Of a stretch of DNA of 39,318 nt, positions 1 to 7,642 are shown piece after piece; within the stretch, counting starts at the first letter, position 1, and each line of letters opens with the position of its first letter. Source of the stretch: an uncultured Clostridia bacterium. GTDB lineage: Bacteria > Bacillota > Clostridia > Christensenellales > Aristaeellaceae. The notes below the pieces were generated by a model. It saw only the letters and a list, made by a program, of their open reading frames with translations, ran no database searches and was not told the origin of the DNA. The translations under genes and the position numbers were made by a program. Where the stretch lies: positions 1 to 39,318 of the forward strand of contig CAKTZR010000023.1 in NCBI GenBank assembly GCA_934636105.1. Reading direction: 5' to 3'.

Positions 1-9
1 ACATAGAAT

Positions 10-56
10 CACCCCGGAATCATGATTCTTATTATATCATGTATCCGGGGTGTTTG
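10..56 (+). terminator. Hairpin, likely terminator of a gene left of the window
   Basis: CACCCCGGA at 10-18 pairs with TCCGGGGTG at 44-52, followed by TTT. The 25-base loop contains a further weak inverted repeat (ATCATGA/TCATGTA). It would end a plus-strand transcript entering from outside the window. Confidence 0.5.
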
Positions 57-77
57 CATACTTTTGTCGACAGGCTG

Positions 78-109
78 CGCGGCCAGCTTTCAAGCAGGCC
101 GCGATTTTT
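78..109 (+). terminator. Second tandem intrinsic terminator
   Basis: CGCGGCC at 78-84 pairs with GGCCGCG at 97-103 and is followed by ATTTTT. The T-run is only on the plus strand, so it insulates the convergent minus-strand gene at 119 from plus-strand read-through. Confidence 0.6.
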
Positions 110-118
110 GATGCCTAT

Positions 119-1282
119 TTAATATGCGTACTTCCATTCCGTCGGATACGGCGAAACGGCGACGACCCCCGTCTTGGAGAACGCTTTTTCGAATTTGACG
201 TTCAGCTCGTCGAGACGGGCCAGCAGAGCCTGCGCACCCTCCGCGTCCTTGGGCGTGGGTTTAAAGTCGTTCGTATGGGTCTGTGAGGAGATGGAGCAGG
301 GAATAATGCGCATATCCGCAGTTTCTGCCGTGCCATCCGGGTAAACGCGGAAGCGCTGCTGGAAAATGTAGGTATCCATATCAGCCGGATTGGTGTTGCC
401 CGCAAAGGAGAAATTGCCCAGCGAATAGCAGATGTATTTGCCCTTGTAAAGCTCAATCGGGTTCATGCGGTGGCTGTGATGGCCGATGACCAGATCCGCG
501 CCCGCGTCGATGGTCGCGCGTCCGAGCGGCACCTGGCGTTCATTGGGCACATAATCCTTTTCAGCGCCCCAGTGATAGGAGACGATGACCAGCGCGCAGC
601 CTTCGTCGCGAAGCGCCTGAATGTCGCCCTCAATGGAATTGTAGATGTTTTGATAGTTGCCGTTGAAAGTCTGGTAGGCCAGCATGCCGATTTTCACGCC
701 CGTATCCGTTGTGAATGTGGAAGCGCCGAGGTGGCCGCTGTATGCAATCCCGGCGGCGGCCAGCGTATCGCAGGTATCCTGATAACCGGCCGTGCCGTGA
801 TCCATGACGTGATTGTTTTCCAAACTGACGGCTTCCACGCTGGAGGAGGTCAGCACCTGCACATATTCCGGCGGCGCGGCGAAAGAGAAGGTGTTCTTCG
901 TCGCGCTTTTGGTGTTGGTCAGCGTGCCTTCGAAGTTGACGATCGTCATGTCGTCCGCTTCAAAGATGCTTTTGACGTTGGAAAGCGGGAAATCCAGCCC
1001 CAGCTCCTCCTTGGCCAGCTGCTTGTCAAAGACGCTTTTGCCGCTCTTGCGCGTGTCGCCGCCGATGGTCACGTCGCCCGTCGCGGAAATCGTGACGATC
1101 ACAGAACCGTCGTCCTGAACGCGCCAGTCGCTGCCGTCCTCGCGTTGATACCATGCGTGTTCCTCCCATTGTTCGGCTTCCTCGATGTTGCCGAGCTGGG
1201 AAAGGTCGAGCGATTCGGCGCAGGCCGTGAAGGGAAAAAGAAAGAGAAAAGCCGTCAAGGCGGCGGTCAGGTATTTAGACAT
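119..1282 (-). CDS. CapA-family metallophosphoesterase-like protein, exported
   Basis: The 387-residue product has an N-terminal signal sequence of about 22 residues ending FTACAES; the Cys could be a weak lipobox, or signal peptidase I could cut nearby. The rest is a PGA_cap/CapA domain of the calcineurin-like phosphoesterase fold. Its metal-site motifs appear in the expected order: TGDVTIGGD, NFEGTLT, NNHVMDHG, SYHWGAE and GHHSH. CapA family members are linked to poly-gamma-glutamate or other capsule polymers, but many clostridial members sit in loci without capsule genes, as here. The start has a good AAGGAG site. It lies 22 bases after the LCP-type gene in the same direction, so the two are probably one operon acting on the cell envelope. 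Family is well supported; substrate is unknown. Confidence 0.9.
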   Translation of the reverse strand: MSKYLTAALTAFLFLFPFTACAESLDLSQLGNIEEAEQWEEHAWYQREDGSDWRVQDDGSVIVTISATGDVTIGGDTRKSGKSVFDKQLAKEELGLDFPLSNVKSIFEADDMTIVNFEGTLTNTKSATKNTFSFAAPPEYVQVLTSSSVEAVSLENNHVMDHGTAGYQDTCDTLAAAGIAYSGHLGASTFTTDTGVKIGMLAYQTFNGNYQNIYNSIEGDIQALRDEGCALVIVSYHWGAEKDYVPNERQVPLGRATIDAGADLVIGHHSHRMNPIELYKGKYICYSLGNFSFAGNTNPADMDTYIFQQRFRVYPDGTAETADMRIIPCSISSQTHTNDFKPTPKDAEGAQALLARLDELNVKFEKAFSKTGVVAVSPYPTEWKYAY

Positions 1283-1305
1283 GGTTAATCTCCTTGTGTT
1301 TTGGG

Positions 1306-2163
1306 TTATTGCTCGTTGTTCAGCAGCGCATGGAAGCGGGTTTGATTGGTTTTCCAGCGAACGTCGAGCACGGAGGACGACCCGACGCTTCCGTAAGAAT
1401 ACGTTCCATCCTGCGGAATGCGGAATTCCACGAAATCCGCGCCGGAGGTCATCAGGGAATAGCCCTGTGAGAGCACGCTGAGAATATCCATCGCCGAAAG
1501 GCTCATCTTCATGCCGGAGGAAACCTCGTTATACAGCCCGACCAGCTCCATCAGCGACAGGCTGCGGCATTTGTCAAACAGCTGGCTGACGACCTTTCTC
1601 TGCCGCTCGGTTCGGGCAAAATCGCCGCCGGAGCCGGTTGCGCGCGCACGCATATACGCCAGCGCGATGCGGCCCGTCATATGAACCAGGCCGGGACCGT
1701 CCGGCATATTCAGGTCTTTGCCCAACAGGATGCTGCGGATGGCGAGATATTCGTTTTGATCGATTTCGATATCCACGCCGCCCAGCGCGTCGATGACGGG
1801 TTTCACGTTTTCAAAGTTGACCAGAATCGCGCCTTCGATTTCAATATCCAGCTCGCGCTCCAGGCAGGAGATGATGCCGTCGAAACCGTGATTTTTATAG
1901 AGCAGGTTGATTTTGGTCTCGTTGCCGCGCGGGTTGTTGATTTTGCTGTCGCGCAGGATCGAGGTCAGGATGACGCGGTTATACTTCGTATCCAGCGACA
2001 CGAGCACGATGGTATCCGTCCGCGCGTCGTCCGTCACCTGATCGGCATAACCGTCCTCGCCGAGCATCAGATAATGCTTCACCTGTGTATTGGTTTCGCC
2101 CAGCGCCGCGGCGCTCAAAAGCAGAAACGCCGCCAGCACGAGCCCAAATATCCGTTTTTTCAT
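1306..2163 (-). CDS. LytR-CpsA-Psr (LCP) family protein
   Basis: The 285-residue product starts at the ATG preceded by GGAGG; a longer in-frame reading exists but lacks a ribosome site. A hydrophobic N-terminus (residues 5-20, then ALGETN) looks like a cleavable signal peptide rather than the usual LCP membrane anchor. The LCP core shows ARTDT, the ILRDS segment with conserved Arg and Asp, the ALGGVDI segment and the Arg-rich RARATGSGGD/RTERQRK stretch that contacts the pyrophosphate lipid in this family. LCP enzymes transfer glycopolymers such as teichoic acid or capsule from undecaprenyl-diphosphate carriers to peptidoglycan. It is followed by the CapA-type gene. A consensus promoter lies upstream at 2247-2275. 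Confidence 0.9.
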   Translation of the reverse strand: MKKRIFGLVLAAFLLLSAAALGETNTQVKHYLMLGEDGYADQVTDDARTDTIVLVSLDTKYNRVILTSILRDSKINNPRGNETKINLLYKNHGFDGIISCLERELDIEIEGAILVNFENVKPVIDALGGVDIEIDQNEYLAIRSILLGKDLNMPDGPGLVHMTGRIALAYMRARATGSGGDFARTERQRKVVSQLFDKCRSLSLMELVGLYNEVSSGMKMSLSAMDILSVLSQGYSLMTSGADFVEFRIPQDGTYSYGSVGSSSVLDVRWKTNQTRFHALLNNEQ

Positions 2164-2246
2164 GCTGTCCTCCGAATGTGGGGAAAAATCTTCTAAAAGA
2201 TAAAACGAATGGGGCCGGGTTTTTCTTCCCGAACCCATATATTCTG

Positions 2247-2275
2247 ATTATATCGCAAATTCACCGCTTAGGCAA
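2247..2275 (-). promoter_or_regulatory. Sigma-A-type promoter for the LCP/CapA operon
   Basis: Read on the minus strand, TTGCCT (2275-2270) and TATAAT (2252-2247) are separated by exactly 17 bases. The leader has a GC-rich hairpin (GGG...CCC around 2211-2237) before the GGAGG site of the LCP gene. Confidence 0.75.
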
Positions 2276-2445
2276 GGCGTCGCGTCATGCGCAGGGGCAA
2301 ATGTTCATACACTGATAGCGGCAAACGAAGATACGAACGGCGCGGACGGGGAAGGGGAGAAGCCGCGTGCCGTATAAAATACTGCATCAATGTGAACCCT
2401 ACATCTGCGCGAACGCGCGAAAACAAAAAGGAGGGGACAGGCTAA

Positions 2446-3285
2446 ATGGAGGTCACTTTGCAGCCGGCGCGGCCGATTCGCGGCCCGCACGGAGGTTGGC
2501 AGAAGCAGGAAATCGCCGCCTTGCAGCAGAGCATCGAGGCGGCGCAGGAGAGCGGCGAATCGCTTCGCAGCGTGTTTGAACGCATGAGCCGTCAACTGGG
2601 GCGCAAGCCCAACAGCATCCGCAATTTTTATTATGCGCAGGTGCGCGATGGCCAGGGGGAAAGCGGCGCGCGGGCGACGCCGTTCGAAACCTTTTCGCAG
2701 GAGGAAGTGGAGCAGCTGGTCGAGCAGGTGATGACCGCCAAGGCTCAGGGCGTGAGCGTTCGCGCATGCGTGCGCCGGATGGCGGACGGCGACCGGACGC
2801 GGATGCTTCGCTATCAGAACAAGTATCGCTCCACGGTGCGCACGAGGCCGGAGCTGGTTCGCCGCGTGATGGACCGGCTGAGCGAGCAGGGACGCGCGTT
2901 CGTCAGCCCCTATGCGCAGGCGGAGGGCGGCGCGGATTTGGAACAGCTCAAGACCCGCGCTAAGGAGAGCGGCGACGCGCACATCGGCCAGCTCTTTGAA
3001 TCGCTGGATTATCTGCTGGCGCGGGCGATGGCGCAGCCGACGGAAAAGGACGATGCGCAGCGCAAAGCGGACAGGCTAGGCGCGCGCTGCGACATGCTGC
3101 GCATTGCGCTCGACGACGAGCAGAAGCGCTTTGGCAGGCTGCGAAGCGAGGCAGGCGGCATGGTGGCGCTCGTCAAGGAATATGTCGCCCTGCCGGAGGA
3201 CGCGCGGCAGAGCGGGCTGAACGCCTTCTGTGAGCAGGCGGCGCAGCGGCTTTGCCAAATCGAATGCGCGATGATGGATGAATAA
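2446..3285 (+). CDS. Myb/SANT-like DNA-binding protein, function unknown
   Basis: The 279-residue protein starts at an ATG with a strong AAAGGAGGGG site. Two weakly similar helical repeats open it: residues about 15-60 (GGWQKQEI... ending RKPNSIRNFYY) and about 82-135 (FSQEEVEQLVEQV... ending RMLRYQNKYRS). The pattern of a Trp or Phe, three helices and an Arg/Asn-rich third helix resembles the Myb-like domains of clostridial and prespore regulators. The remainder is Lys/Arg/Glu-rich and probably helical, with a likely coiled coil near residues 205-240. It has no signal peptide or membrane segment, so it is cytoplasmic. It stands alone between divergent and convergent minus-strand genes. A regulatory or chromosome-binding role is an inference; no specific function is recognisable. 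Confidence 0.75.
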   Translation: MEVTLQPARPIRGPHGGWQKQEIAALQQSIEAAQESGESLRSVFERMSRQLGRKPNSIRNFYYAQVRDGQGESGARATPFETFSQEEVEQLVEQVMTAKAQGVSVRACVRRMADGDRTRMLRYQNKYRSTVRTRPELVRRVMDRLSEQGRAFVSPYAQAEGGADLEQLKTRAKESGDAHIGQLFESLDYLLARAMAQPTEKDDAQRKADRLGARCDMLRIALDDEQKRFGRLRSEAGGMVALVKEYVALPEDARQSGLNAFCEQAAQRLCQIECAMMDE

Positions 3286-3292
3286 AACGAAA

Positions 3293-3321
3293 CCCATGCC
3301 GAATGAAGCGGCATGGGCGTT
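3293..3321. terminator. Bidirectional terminator between convergent genes
   Basis: CCCATGCCG at 3293-3301 pairs with CGGCATGGG at 3309-3317, flanked by CGTTT on the plus side and GTTTCGTTTT on the minus side. It separates the Myb-like gene from the end of the MNT-HEPN gene. Confidence 0.7.
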
Positions 3322-3338
3322 TAGTTTATGCTATGGAA

Positions 3339-4013
3339 TTACAAATGATGTGCCATTTCGGCTTTCAGTGAGAGAAACAGAGGAAGATAAGTCTGCCTGA
3401 TGCTTTGATAGATGGCGGCGGCCTGATCCTCGCTGTACATGTGCGAGGTGATGTTGCGCGCCTGAAGCAGGCTGAACCATCCGTCCCCGTCGGCAATCAA
3501 ACCGGAAGCAAGCGCCTGACGCATGACCGCCTTGGGGCTGTCGATATTCACAAAGCCTTCGTCCAGCAGGATTTCCCGACAGGATTTCCACGCCAGCTCG
3601 GCGGTGAACTCAAAGCGCTGAATTACACCGTCGCGCATGACGGTACTGTTTGAAGAAGCCGAATCGGAAAGGGCTTCCTGCAAACGATCAAGCGCTTGAG
3701 AAAATTGCTGGATTTTATGAAGCGCGCGTTCCATCCAAACGACACCATCCTTTTCGATTTCGGCAATCAATGCGGCATCTGTACCTGCACGAATGGGAAC
3801 CATATCAAATTTGAGCAGCGTGGGCAGCTCATCCAAATCAGCGGAAAAAGCGAGATCATTCCGCGGGTCAAGCCCATAAACCGCCAAATCGATATCGCTG
3901 GCCGGGCGGAAATCTCCGCGCGCGCGCGATCCGAAAAGAACCAGCTTCTGAACGCGGTAACGCTTGGCCAATTCGATAATCTGATTTTGCAATTCAGTGG
4001 ACAGACCGTACAT
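3339..4013 (-). CDS. Single-chain MNT nucleotidyltransferase-HEPN fusion (MntA-HepT-like)
   Basis: The 224-residue protein starts at an ATG with an AAGGAG site; an upstream in-frame extension overlaps the next gene and is rejected. Residues 1-95 are a minimal nucleotidyltransferase: G28-S29, then D40 and D42, exactly GS-x10-D-x-D, with a likely third carboxylate at D70. Residues 100-224 are an HI0074/HepT-type HEPN domain carrying R186-x4-H191-x-Y193, the motif of HepT RNase toxins in which the MntA antitoxin AMPylates the Tyr. MntA and HepT are normally separate adjacent genes, usually toxin first; here they are one chain with the antitoxin-like part N-terminal. All key residues are present. 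It ends a minus-strand run with the AarF-type kinase, 20 bases upstream. Toxin-antitoxin activity is inferred from motifs; an intramolecular housekeeping role is also possible. Confidence 0.85.
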   Translation of the reverse strand: MYGLSTELQNQIIELAKRYRVQKLVLFGSRARGDFRPASDIDLAVYGLDPRNDLAFSADLDELPTLLKFDMVPIRAGTDAALIAEIEKDGVVWMERALHKIQQFSQALDRLQEALSDSASSNSTVMRDGVIQRFEFTAELAWKSCREILLDEGFVNIDSPKAVMRQALASGLIADGDGWFSLLQARNITSHMYSEDQAAAIYQSIRQTYLPLFLSLKAEMAHHL

Positions 4014-4033
4014 AAGGAAATCTCCTTGCTGAT

Positions 4034-5617
4034 TTATTTCTTCTTCTCTTTCCACACGAATGTCCACCCCAGCAGGGCGGCGCACAGCGCGAAACAGACG
4101 ATGGAGAACCACGAAAGCTCCCCGGCCAGCGGGGCGACGTCGTGCAGCAGCGCACCGCAGACGAGCAGCGCGGCGGCGACGAGCGCGGCGCAGAGCTTGA
4201 AGACAATATCCTGAACGAGCCGCGCCGCGTCGTCCCCAACGTGGTGCTCAATGCCCAGATTCGCTTCGCCTTTCAGCCCCGTGCGCAGAATATCGGCCAT
4301 CAGCGCGGGAATTTCCAGCGACTTGTGCGCGCTGGCATAGACGGCCTGCGCATCCTTGACAACCTCGCTGCGCCAATCCATGTCGCGGAAAAGCTGGTTG
4401 CCCAGCCGCGCGGTGACGACGTTCATCACGTTGATCTCCGGACTCAAGTCGGCGACAACGCCCTCGATGGTCGCCAGACCGCGCGCGAGCATCGTCAGGC
4501 TGCTGGGCATGGAAATGCCGTTGCGCTTCATTACGTCGGTCAAATCTTCAAAGACCTTCGCCAAATCCATGCTGCCCAGGTCGGCCGAACCGTATTGATC
4601 GAGTAGATCCTCGATGTCGCGGTAGAGCTGGCGCTTGTCCGCCTTGCCGCGAAACTCGCCCAGCCCCATCACCGCGTCGCGGCAGAGCCCCACGTCGCCG
4701 CGCGCCACGCCGCTGACGGCCTGGCCGACGAGCTTGCGCTCCCGCTCGGTCAGCGTGCCCATCATGCCCATATCCAGCCAGACGATCTTGCCGTCGCGCA
4801 CGCGCAGGTTGCCCGGGTGCGGATCGGCGTGGAAGAAGCCGTCCTCCATGATCTGCCGAACGTAGTTGTCCGCCAGCTTCGCGCCGATTTCCGCCGGGTC
4901 GTAGCCGCCCGCCAGCAGCGCGTCGCGGTCGTCGATGGAAACGCCGTCGATGCGCTCCATCACCAGCACGTGCGTCGTGGTGAATTCGCGATAGAGAATC
5001 GGGGAGGTGACGAACGCCACATCCGCGTTGAGACTGCGGAAACGCTCGAGGTTGGCCGCCTCGGTCTGGAAATTCATTTCCTCCTGAGCGACGACCCACA
5101 TCTCGTCGAGCACCTGGTTGAAATCGACCAGACCGCTGGCGGGCGTGTACTTGAGCATCTTGCAGGCGTTTTTGAGCAGCATGATGTCGCGGCTCATCAC
5201 GTCGTGAATGCCGTCGCGCTGCACCTTGACCACGACGCTTTCGCCCGTGCAGAGCACGGCGGCGTGCGCCTGCGCAATGGAAGCGCTGCCCAGCGCCTGC
5301 TCGTCGAAGGAAGAAAAGACTTCGCTCATCGGGCGGCCATACGAGCGCTCCACGATGGAGACAACCTGCTCATAGGGCATCGGCGCGACGCTGCTGCGCA
5401 GCTTTTTGAGCGCGTCGCAGTAGGCCTTGGGCAGAATATCCGACCGCATGGAGAGAATCTGGCCGAGCTTGATGAACGTCGGACCCAGCTCCTCGATGAT
5501 GGCGCAGAGCTTTTCCGGCGTCAGCCCGTCCTTGATGATCTCGTGGCGGCGGACAACCTCCACGATTTCCATCAGCCGCTGGCGGTTTTCGGTTCGGTTT
5601 TCATGTTGTGCGGGCAT
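4034..5617 (-). CDS. AarF/ABC1/UbiB-family atypical kinase
   Basis: The 527-residue protein contains the family hallmarks in order: the KxGQ segment FIKLGQILSMRSD (about residues 48-60), an Ala-rich nucleotide loop GSASIAQAHAA (about 110-120), the VVVKVQR lysine, the DPHPGN catalytic segment and the metal-binding LDMGMMG. The C-terminal 60 residues form two membrane spans followed by a WKEKKK tail, as in bacterial UbiB. UbiB proteins support isoprenoid-quinone synthesis or lipid handling as ATPases. Nothing else for quinone synthesis is visible here, so the role in this organism is open. The gene begins 2 bases after the phasin-like gene, indicating translational coupling. Confidence 0.92.
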   Translation of the reverse strand: MPAQHENRTENRQRLMEIVEVVRRHEIIKDGLTPEKLCAIIEELGPTFIKLGQILSMRSDILPKAYCDALKKLRSSVAPMPYEQVVSIVERSYGRPMSEVFSSFDEQALGSASIAQAHAAVLCTGESVVVKVQRDGIHDVMSRDIMLLKNACKMLKYTPASGLVDFNQVLDEMWVVAQEEMNFQTEAANLERFRSLNADVAFVTSPILYREFTTTHVLVMERIDGVSIDDRDALLAGGYDPAEIGAKLADNYVRQIMEDGFFHADPHPGNLRVRDGKIVWLDMGMMGTLTERERKLVGQAVSGVARGDVGLCRDAVMGLGEFRGKADKRQLYRDIEDLLDQYGSADLGSMDLAKVFEDLTDVMKRNGISMPSSLTMLARGLATIEGVVADLSPEINVMNVVTARLGNQLFRDMDWRSEVVKDAQAVYASAHKSLEIPALMADILRTGLKGEANLGIEHHVGDDAARLVQDIVFKLCAALVAAALLVCGALLHDVAPLAGELSWFSIVCFALCAALLGWTFVWKEKKK

Positions 5618-5619
5618 GT

Positions 5620-6021
5620 TTATTCCTCAGTCTTTTCGTCTTCTTTGGTTTGATCTTCGGTTTCCTGTGCGGGCGCGGCTTCCTTTTCGCGCTCGGCGAT
5701 GCGCGCCTTGAGCGCGGAGAGCTGTTCGTCGGTCAGGCTGTCCACCGCGTCCAGAATGAAATCGGCGGTGTCGTCGGCGTTTTCTTCGTCTTCCTCGCCG
5801 CAGGCTTCCTCCGGCGTGACGACGTGCAGCGTCACGTTTTCGCGAATCGCGTCCTTGATGTTGTGCTTGAGTTCTTCGTTGAGCACCTTGCCCTGTTCAA
5901 CGGTCAATTCGCCCTTTTTCACCAGCTCGTCCAGAATCACTTCGGACTTTTCTTTCGTCGCGGCGACTGCGCCGATGCCGGCCAAAATCAGTTTGCGCAT
6001 GCCTTCGCTCAGTTGATCCAT
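5620..6021 (-). CDS. Phasin-like acidic helical protein
   Basis: The 133-residue product starts at an ATG with an AAAGGAG site. Residues 1-60 form an amphipathic helical stretch (the segment with LILAGIGAVAATKEK, then VKKGELTVEQGKVLNEEL) that matches polyhydroxyalkanoate granule-associated/phasin-like proteins. The C-terminus is rich in Glu, Asp, Lys and Gln and probably disordered. It precedes the AarF-type kinase gene with almost no gap, an arrangement I believe recurs in Firmicutes. No polyhydroxyalkanoate genes are in the window, so a membrane or lipid-surface partner for the kinase is a better guess than granule coating. Confidence 0.75.
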   Translation of the reverse strand: MDQLSEGMRKLILAGIGAVAATKEKSEVILDELVKKGELTVEQGKVLNEELKHNIKDAIRENVTLHVVTPEEACGEEDEENADDTADFILDAVDSLTDEQLSALKARIAEREKEAAPAQETEDQTKEDEKTEE

Positions 6022-6139
6022 GATGATCGCTCCTTTCGCCCGCCAAGCGGGAAATCATAGGCTTTATATTCGCGAAAAAAAGGGGATTTCCTTTTTTCAA
6101 AAAGTGCGGTCAGTCCTGAACAAACTGCGTAAATTTTTC

Positions 6140-6168
6140 TTGACTGTATACCTGCAAAGTTATATCAT
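6140..6168 (+). promoter_or_regulatory. Promoter of the hybrid-kinase remnant (and possibly transketolase)
   Basis: TTGACT (6140-6145) and TATCAT (6163-6168) with a 17-base spacer lie about 50 bases before the start at 6216. There is no obvious terminator before transketolase, so this may also be its promoter. Confidence 0.7.
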
Positions 6169-6215
6169 ATTTTAATGTGGAATAAGAGACAAATCCGCGG
6201 GAAAGGAAGGTGTCC

Positions 6216-6737
6216 ATGTCAGTTCGCAAACGCGTCATCCTGCTGCTGGTGACCCTTGCTTTGCTTACAGTTTCATATGCGTATGCCGAGCGAAAAACGG
6301 TGAAGGCAGGCTTTTTTGCCTTCCCCGGCTATCATCAGTGGGACGAAAGCACGGGACGGACAGGTTACGGCGCGGATTTTTTGCAGTTTGTGCGCCGATA
6401 TGCCGATTTGGATTTTGATTATGTCGGCTATGACGCGGAGCGCGCCAGCGACGGCGTGCAGTGCGTCAGCAAGATGGAAAAGGCCGACGACCAATATTAT
6501 GATCTGATTTGGATGGATATCCAAATGCCGAATATGAACGGTTATGACGCGACGCGCGTAATTCGCGACTTGAAAGACCCGAAAAAGCGCACCATTCCGA
6601 TTGTCGCCATGACCGCCAATGCGTTTGATGAGGATAAAAAGAAGGCTTTCGCTTCCGGCATGGACGGTTTTATCGCCAAGCCGGTGGATATTTCACAGCT
6701 TGTCGCGACACTTGACGATCTGCTCGGAAAGCAATAA
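6216..6737 (+). pseudogene. Internally deleted hybrid sensor kinase: solute-binding N-terminus joined to partial receiver
   Basis: The open frame of 173 codons starts at the ATG after GGAAAGGAAGG. Residues 1-24 are a signal peptide. Residues 25-70 (including KAGFFAFPGYHQW, TGYGADFLQF and FDYVGYD) are the first part of a periplasmic-binding-type sensor domain, as found at the N-terminus of clostridial hybrid kinases. Residue 72 onward abruptly becomes the second half of a response-regulator receiver: DGVQCV, then LIWMDIQMPNMNG with the phospho-acceptor Asp, VAMTAN and IAKP. The rest of the sensor, the membrane span, HisKA, HATPase and the first receiver strand with its acidic pair are missing. 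A signal peptide would also export the receiver. The simplest reading is an in-frame internal deletion of a gene several times longer; an assembly collapse is the alternative. Confidence 0.8.
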
Positions 6738-6797
6738 AATAAAAGCAGCTCCTACGCAGCGAAATTGCGATATCGAAACAAAGTCAGGGAGGAAATT

Positions 6798-7640
6798 ATG
6801 ACCAATCAGGAAAAAAAGCAGCTCGCCATTGCGGCCTGCCAAATCCGCATGGGCATCATCGAATCGACGCATGGCGCCAAGGCGGGGCATCCGGGCGGAA
6901 GCCTGTCTTCCGCGGAGATGTTTGCTTATCTGTATAACAAGGAACTGCGCATCGATCCCAAGCAGCCGAAAAAGGCTGACCGCGACCGCTTTGTGCTCTC
7001 CAAGGGTCATACCGCGCCCGGTCTGTACAGCGCGCTGGCCTATCGGGGCTTCTTCCCGGTGAGCGACCTGCCGACGCTGCGCCATGCGGACAGCTATTTG
7101 CAGGGCCATCCGAACATGAACCTCGTGCCCGGCGTGGATATGAGCACCGGCTCGCTCGGCCAGGGCGTTTCCTGCGCGGCGGGTATGGCCAAGGGCGCGA
7201 AGTATCTGGGGCAGGATATCAACGTGTATACCCTGCTGGGCGACGGCGAGATCGAGGAAGGCGAGGTTTGGGAAGCCTTCATGTTCGCCGCGCATTACAA
7301 GCTGGATAACCTGTGCGTCATCATCGACCTCAACGGTTTGCAGATCGACGGCCCGACCGAAAAGGTCATGAACAGCGCGCCGGTCGATGCGAAGATGGAG
7401 GCCTTCGGCTTCAACGTCATCACCATCGACGGCCATGATTACGACCAGATTGAAAGCGCGTTCAACGCGTTCCGCGCCTGCACGGGCAGGCCGACCGCTA
7501 TTTTGATGCACACCACCAAGGGCAAGGGCGTCAGCTATATGGAAAACAACGTCGATTGGCACGGCAAAGCGCCGAACGACGCGGAATATGAAGTGGCCAT
7601 GAACGAACTGCGTGCCGCGATGGCGGAATTGGAGGCGTGA
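6798..7640 (+). CDS. Transketolase, N-terminal (TPP-binding) subunit
   Basis: The 280-residue subunit starts at the ATG following AGGGAGG; an upstream in-frame ATG lacks a site. It carries the thiamine-diphosphate motif GDGEIEEGEVWEA ending in IIDLN, the SKGHTAPGLY segment and GSLGQG. Transketolase moves two-carbon ketol units between sugar phosphates in the non-oxidative pentose phosphate pathway. Split transketolases of about 280 plus 310 residues are common in anaerobic Firmicutes, and the partner follows with a gap of two bases. It acts in the cytoplasm as a complex of both chains. Confidence 0.95.
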   Translation: MTNQEKKQLAIAACQIRMGIIESTHGAKAGHPGGSLSSAEMFAYLYNKELRIDPKQPKKADRDRFVLSKGHTAPGLYSALAYRGFFPVSDLPTLRHADSYLQGHPNMNLVPGVDMSTGSLGQGVSCAAGMAKGAKYLGQDINVYTLLGDGEIEEGEVWEAFMFAAHYKLDNLCVIIDLNGLQIDGPTEKVMNSAPVDAKMEAFGFNVITIDGHDYDQIESAFNAFRACTGRPTAILMHTTKGKGVSYMENNVDWHGKAPNDAEYEVAMNELRAAMAELEA

Positions 7641-7642
7641 GC

